Assembly (NCBI GenBank): GCA_002070185.1
Contig: MWCT01000001.1
Span: forward strand, 393,110 to 457,109
Length of the DNA: 64,000 bases
Direction of reading: 5' to 3'
Origin: a candidate division BRC1 bacterium ADurb.Bin183
Lineage (GTDB): Bacteria; Sumerlaeota; Sumerlaeia; MWCT01
The notes under the pieces were generated by a model that was not told the DNA's origin, searched no databases, and saw nothing but the letters and a program-made list of their open reading frames with translations. The number at the start of each line of letters is the position of its first letter. Within the stretch, counting starts at the first letter, position 1. The translations under genes were made by a program, and so were the position numbers. Positions 60,598 to 64,000 of this stretch are shown here, one piece after another.

Positions 60598-61824
60598 CTA
60601 CGGTTGAATAATAAATTCTTTTGCAACATCTTTGTGCGCCATGATATTCATCATCTTCAATTTCACAAAATCCTCGCGATAAAAGAAATACCCCGGCGCG
60701 CGACCATCCCGCGCCCGATTGCCCGAGTCTTTGATAAGATACCAATCGTTGCCGTTTTTTTCCAGATAACCCACCAGATGAATCGCATGGTCGTCTGTCG
60801 TGCTTTCACTATTGAAACGCATCTGCCGCGCCGCATCGTCAATATAATCGGCGGGGATGTCGAACGACGGCACAACCGCCGCATTCAAAGGCGGAAAAAA
60901 TCCCGGCTCCGAATTATCGCCCGCCATGCAGACGCTGTATCCCTCCCGCGCCGCCTTTTTGATGATTTTCATGAAAACATCCAACGGCAGGTTGATATAA
61001 TCCCTGCAATGCCACCAGTTGTCGGATACCGGATATTCAACCTTTTCATAAAAAGGAAATTCCATCAGCGAAATGAAATTCCAGTAATCCTCAAGTTTCA
61101 GCCCAAGAACATTTTTGAAATATTCCTGCGGCGTCATCTCCGCTCCATTTGCCAAGACCTTTTCCGGCGGCGCGCCCATGTGGCTGTTCATGATGGCGCG
61201 AACGGTTGCAATAACGGCTTCCTCGTTCCATGCGCCGGCGGCTTTGACAGATTCAAGATATGCCTTCATCTCCGAGAACATTTTTATATCATTAAAGATA
61301 TCGCTGCCGCTCTTCATGCCGTTATACGCCTCATAGGGGAGGGCGCCATATTCGGCAAAAATATGGAGGATGGCGTTCGGCTGGGAGCCGCGCACAAAAT
61401 CGGAGTCGCCCCGCTCGCGCACAAAACGCCGCGCCTTTTCCACAAATTCCCAATAGACTGTGTGCATCGCGGAAAGCCTGATTTGCCGCCCGCTTAGCCG
61501 ATAGATTTCCGATTCAAAAAAGGATGTGGCGGAAAAACTCCAACAAGCGCCGGTCAAATCCTGCGAGAAGGAAGGTTGATGCCAGACTTGCACAAACAGG
61601 TCGGCTGTGGTGGGAATATCCAGATTGGAGAAATCCATTTTGAAATCTTTTTTTATGACCTGCGGCTTTTCTTCCTGCGCCGCCGCCCGCGCCTTGAGCA
61701 TGTCTTGGAAGCCGGGTTTTTTCTCGATGTACACCGCCGAGTCTTTTTCTGCGGCGCCTAAAGGGAATAAAAATATTCCCCAAAAGAAAAAAAGCAAAAA
61801 ACGGCAGAAGTAAAATTTTTTCAT
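60598..61824 (-). CDS. Secreted papain-like cysteine peptidase (C1B/bleomycin hydrolase type)
   Basis: 408 residues from ATG 61824, five bases after GGAGG. A signal peptide (about 1-26, 'FCRFLLFFFWGIFLFPLG') replaces the usual cytosolic start of bleomycin hydrolases. 'SFSQDLTGACWSFSATSFFE' contains the nucleophile Cys with its oxyanion region; the catalytic His is in 'DDHAIHLVGYLEK' and the Asn in 'WYLIKDSGNRARDG'. The order and spacing match C1B peptidases. It is likely exported to the periplasm or beyond to degrade peptides; a proregion may lie at about 30-85. It is 43 bases upstream of the GT4 gene. Confidence 0.9.
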   Translation of the reverse strand: MKKFYFCRFLLFFFWGIFLFPLGAAEKDSAVYIEKKPGFQDMLKARAAAQEEKPQVIKKDFKMDFSNLDIPTTADLFVQVWHQPSFSQDLTGACWSFSATSFFESEIYRLSGRQIRLSAMHTVYWEFVEKARRFVRERGDSDFVRGSQPNAILHIFAEYGALPYEAYNGMKSGSDIFNDIKMFSEMKAYLESVKAAGAWNEEAVIATVRAIMNSHMGAPPEKVLANGAEMTPQEYFKNVLGLKLEDYWNFISLMEFPFYEKVEYPVSDNWWHCRDYINLPLDVFMKIIKKAAREGYSVCMAGDNSEPGFFPPLNAAVVPSFDIPADYIDDAARQMRFNSESTTDDHAIHLVGYLEKNGNDWYLIKDSGNRARDGRAPGYFFYREDFVKLKMMNIMAHKDVAKEFIIQP

Positions 61825-61943
61825 ATTAACCTCCAATATTGTTCTAAACGTTATTGACAGCATATCTTCCCCAAGCAATACAAGTGATTTTGTTTAATCC
61901 GATGGCATCAATGACAAGATTTTTTTCTTTGGGAGAATGAAAA

Positions 61944-62783
61944 ATGACTCTGGGCGCAATCCTTCTGCCGATGCTCGTCATGGGGCTATTGGGCGCCGCC
62001 ATGGCTGTTATGCTTATTGTTGCAGATAAAAAATTCGCCGTGAAGGAAAATCCGCTAATTGATGAAGTGGCGGAGGTTTTGCCCGGCGCGAATTGCGGCG
62101 GTTGCGGCTACGCCGGTTGCCGCGCCTTTGCTGAGGAAAAAGTCAAAAACCCCGAAAGCCCCGCCTTCTGTCCTCCCGGCGGCGAAAGGGTAGCGCGCGC
62201 CATTGCCGAGCTCATGGGGGTTAAAGCTATATCTTTGAAACCCATGGTTGCCCGTCTTAAATGCTCCGGCACCAATGACGTTTCCGCTCATGTAGGAGAT
62301 TATGAGGGCATCAAAGACTGCCGCGCCGCCATGCTGGTTTTTCCGGGTCACAAAATCTGCCCCTATGGCTGCGTCGGTCTTGGCTCTTGCATGCACGCCT
62401 GTAAATTTGACGCCATCTCTTTACATAATGGCATTGTCAAAATTGACGAGGAAAAGTGCACGGCGTGCCGCGCCTGCGTCAGCGCTTGCCCCAAGCATCT
62501 TATCGAAATGATGCCGAAAGATAGCACAATATATGTCGCCTGCTCCAGCAACGACGGCGGCGGACGCGTACGCACCGCCTGCACTGCCGGCTGCATCGGC
62601 TGTAAAAAATGCGAAAAAGTTTGCCCGGTCGAGGCAATCAAGGTTACCGAGTTCCTCTCCAAAGTGGATCAGGATAAATGCATTCAGTGCGGCAAATGCG
62701 TCGAGGTCTGCCCCGTGCAGGTCATTCATGACCTTCGTTCTGCCGCTGTTAAAAGCGGGGTGGAAACTCCGGTTGCCGTATAA
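61944..62783 (+). CDS. rnfB: Electron transport complex subunit RnfB
   Basis: 279 residues. An N-terminal membrane helix (about 5-27) is followed by the RnfB cluster motif 'GANCGGCGYAGCRAFAEE' and CPPGG, then four Cys-rich ferredoxin-type segments: 'CPYGCVGLGSCMHACKF', 'CTACRACVSACPKHLI', 'CIGCKKCEKVCPVEAI' and 'CIQCGKCVEVCPVQVI'. RnfB carries electrons between ferredoxin and the membrane Rnf ion pump. The other Rnf subunits are not next to it: the downstream gene encodes a glycosyltransferase-like membrane protein. Either the operon lies elsewhere or this subunit is orphaned. Confidence 0.95.
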   Translation: MTLGAILLPMLVMGLLGAAMAVMLIVADKKFAVKENPLIDEVAEVLPGANCGGCGYAGCRAFAEEKVKNPESPAFCPPGGERVARAIAELMGVKAISLKPMVARLKCSGTNDVSAHVGDYEGIKDCRAAMLVFPGHKICPYGCVGLGSCMHACKFDAISLHNGIVKIDEEKCTACRACVSACPKHLIEMMPKDSTIYVACSSNDGGGRVRTACTAGCIGCKKCEKVCPVEAIKVTEFLSKVDQDKCIQCGKCVEVCPVQVIHDLRSAAVKSGVETPVAV

Positions 62784-62802
62784 TCCCATTCAAGACACCG
62801 AC

Positions 62803-64000
62803 ATGCCCCCGACTCTTCAACAGCGCCGCCGTTGGATTATATCCCTTTTCCTTGCTGTGTGGGCGCTCTATGGTATGACGACCAACCTCTGGGATCAGTA
62901 TGGCTACAATCTCATGCATGCGGGCGTTGAGGCGATTGCCGAGCGCCGCACCTTTTGTCTGCTTGGAAGCGACACCCCCAAATTCGCCAAAATTGGCGAG
63001 GAAAAGCCAATGCCCGGACGCGACGCCTCGACGGATGTCTTTTTTTATCATGGGCGTCTTTATCCCGTGAAACAGCCGGGGATGTTTTTCCTCGGCGCAA
63101 TTATTTATAAGCCGCTTTCCCTGATGGGGCTCCGATATAATCGCGAATATAATCTCGCCGCCGCCCTCGTTTCATGGCTGACCTCCGGACTTTTGGGCGC
63201 GCTCGCCGTGGCGCTCCTTTTTGCGCAAGCCCTGCGGGAGGGATTGCCGCTCCGCCCTGCCTTGATAGCCGCGCTCTCGCTGGGCATCGGCACAATCTTC
63301 TTTGCCTATGGCGGCGTTCTTCATCATGATTTTATCGCCGGGTGTCTCTTCTTTTTTGCATATTACCTGCTTTATGGGCGCGGATTTCAAACCCCCATTA
63401 ACGCCGGTCATTTTTTATTTGCGGGATTATTAGGCGGATTTGCTGTAACAACTTCCGTTCTCGCGGTCATGTTTGTTGCGCCCTTTGCCGCCGCGGTCAT
63501 CTGGTCAAGAGGATTGCGCCCATTTTTTATCCTCACTTTGGGATTTATTATCGGGCTCATTCCCCTTTTATTTTATGACTGGGCTTGTTTCGGCAATCCC
63601 TTTATGCTCCCCAATGCCGCGGCAAAAGATGTTTACACGCTCCCTCAAATCATCCCATGGAAATCTCTCAAAGAACAATTCTTTTGGTATTTTATTTCTT
63701 GGCGGTCGCTATGGGCTTTTTCGCCCATTTTGATTTTCGCCTTTTGGGGGTTGTGCGCCCGCATCAAAGAGGGCAATCTGAATAAAGATGCGTGGATGCT
63801 TGTGAGCGCCGTGAGCAACCTTTTTCTAACAGTTCCATTTATTCCAAGCAGGGGCGGCTCCGCTTTTGGACCGCGCTACCTCCTGCCCGCCGTGCCGCTG
63901 TTGGCTGTGGGCGTATTGCCGATTTTGCAGAAATTTGAATCATGGCGCAAGGAATTGCCAAGACCTCTTCGGCAGTTGGTTTGGGCGCTTTTTGGTTTGG
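62803..64000 (+). CDS. GT39-like membrane protein, partial (runs off window)
   Basis: ATG 62803 opens a frame with no stop to base 64000, about 399 codons; the C-terminus lies outside. At least eight membrane helices are visible ('FLAVWALYGMTTNLW', 'LAAALVSWLTSGLLGALAVA', 'GHFLFAGLLGGFAVTTSV'). The sequence resembles polytopic GT-C glycosyltransferases: a first periplasmic loop with 'DVFFYHGRLYPVKQPGMFFL' and a later 'FIPSRGGSAFGPRYLLPAVP'. It lacks the clear early Asp-Glu motif, so the family call is tentative. It begins 19 bases after rnfB and may be co-transcribed with it. Confidence 0.75.
   Translation, partial: MPPTLQQRRRWIISLFLAVWALYGMTTNLWDQYGYNLMHAGVEAIAERRTFCLLGSDTPKFAKIGEEKPMPGRDASTDVFFYHGRLYPVKQPGMFFLGAIIYKPLSLMGLRYNREYNLAAALVSWLTSGLLGALAVALLFAQALREGLPLRPALIAALSLGIGTIFFAYGGVLHHDFIAGCLFFFAYYLLYGRGFQTPINAGHFLFAGLLGGFAVTTSVLAVMFVAPFAAAVIWSRGLRPFFILTLGFIIGLIPLLFYDWACFGNPFMLPNAAAKDVYTLPQIIPWKSLKEQFFWYFISWRSLWAFSPILIFAFWGLCARIKEGNLNKDAWMLVSAVSNLFLTVPFIPSRGGSAFGPRYLLPAVPLLAVGVLPILQKFESWRKELPRPLRQLVWALFGL

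Overview
The window looks like chromosomal DNA of a Gram-negative, heterotrophic and probably uncultured bacterium. The envelope genes point this way: an AsmA-like protein, several lipoproteins with lipoboxes, LspA, YidC, Wzz and Wzx-type polysaccharide proteins, and RnfB. A microcompartment shell protein, PduL, a GHL-type glycosidase, an S74 'tail fiber' protein and a PTPTP-linked secreted propeller are combinations common in the PVC superphylum and neighbouring lineages such as Sumerlaeota. This assignment is inference from gene content only. Most genes are moderately GC-rich, but 50.7-54.3 kb is clearly AT-rich. I saw no tRNA, rRNA, CRISPR array, intact insertion sequence or prophage.

Layout. 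0-4.5 kb: AsmA-like protein and a lipoprotein with two DUF1460 domains (minus strand). 4.6-6.7 kb: microcompartment aldehyde dehydrogenase and PduL. 6.7-11.1 kb: DUF1573 protein, small membrane protein, ComF, a Gfo/Idh/MocA oxidoreductase and a papain-fold lipoprotein. 11.2-15.2 kb: a complete Mn/Zn-type ABC transporter operon in which both permeases carry a C-terminal winged-helix-like tail. 15.5-16.7 kb: secreted Kelch-like protein with its own terminator. 16.9-27.6 kb: housekeeping block alaS, ribE, ribBA, ribH, a DUF167 gene, a nucleoside phosphorylase, ileS, a DksA-like gene and lspA. 27.6-37.8 kb: YggS, zinc ribbon, J-domain, DUF89, a frameshifted small membrane gene, a degenerate ADP-ribosylglycohydrolase, a glycosidase, a SAM hydroxide adenosyltransferase-like protein, a GT39-like membrane protein, a BMC shell protein and a deacetylase-like lipoprotein. 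37.9-46.4 kb: HD-GYP protein, TPR lipoprotein, VanZ-like protein, the conserved jag-yidC-yidD-rnpA-rpmH block, a transposase remnant and a diguanylate cyclase. 47.1-50.6 kb: polysaccharide export genes. 50.6-54.3 kb: AT-rich island with three secreted proteins and two copies of a repeat. 54.3-64 kb: S74 protein, double-GNAT protein, flavodoxin-fold reductase, two GT39-like membrane proteins, a GT4 glycosyltransferase, a secreted C1B-type peptidase and RnfB.

How the genes work together. PduL and the aldehyde dehydrogenase would convert an aldehyde to an acyl-CoA and then an acyl-phosphate inside a shell whose BMC-H tile is encoded 30 kb away; no aldehyde-generating enzyme is in view. The three riboflavin genes cover all steps except the RibD reactions. 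HD-GYP and GGDEF proteins imply c-di-GMP signalling near the polysaccharide genes.

The strongest unusual signals are these. (1) The 3' end of the flippase gene and a 120-bp leader containing an RNase P RNA-like motif are duplicated on either side of an AT-rich secreted-protein gene. (2) Several proteins have lost or changed expected active-site residues: the first DUF1460 domain, the ADP-ribosylglycohydrolase, the SAM hydroxide adenosyltransferase and the nucleoside phosphorylase.
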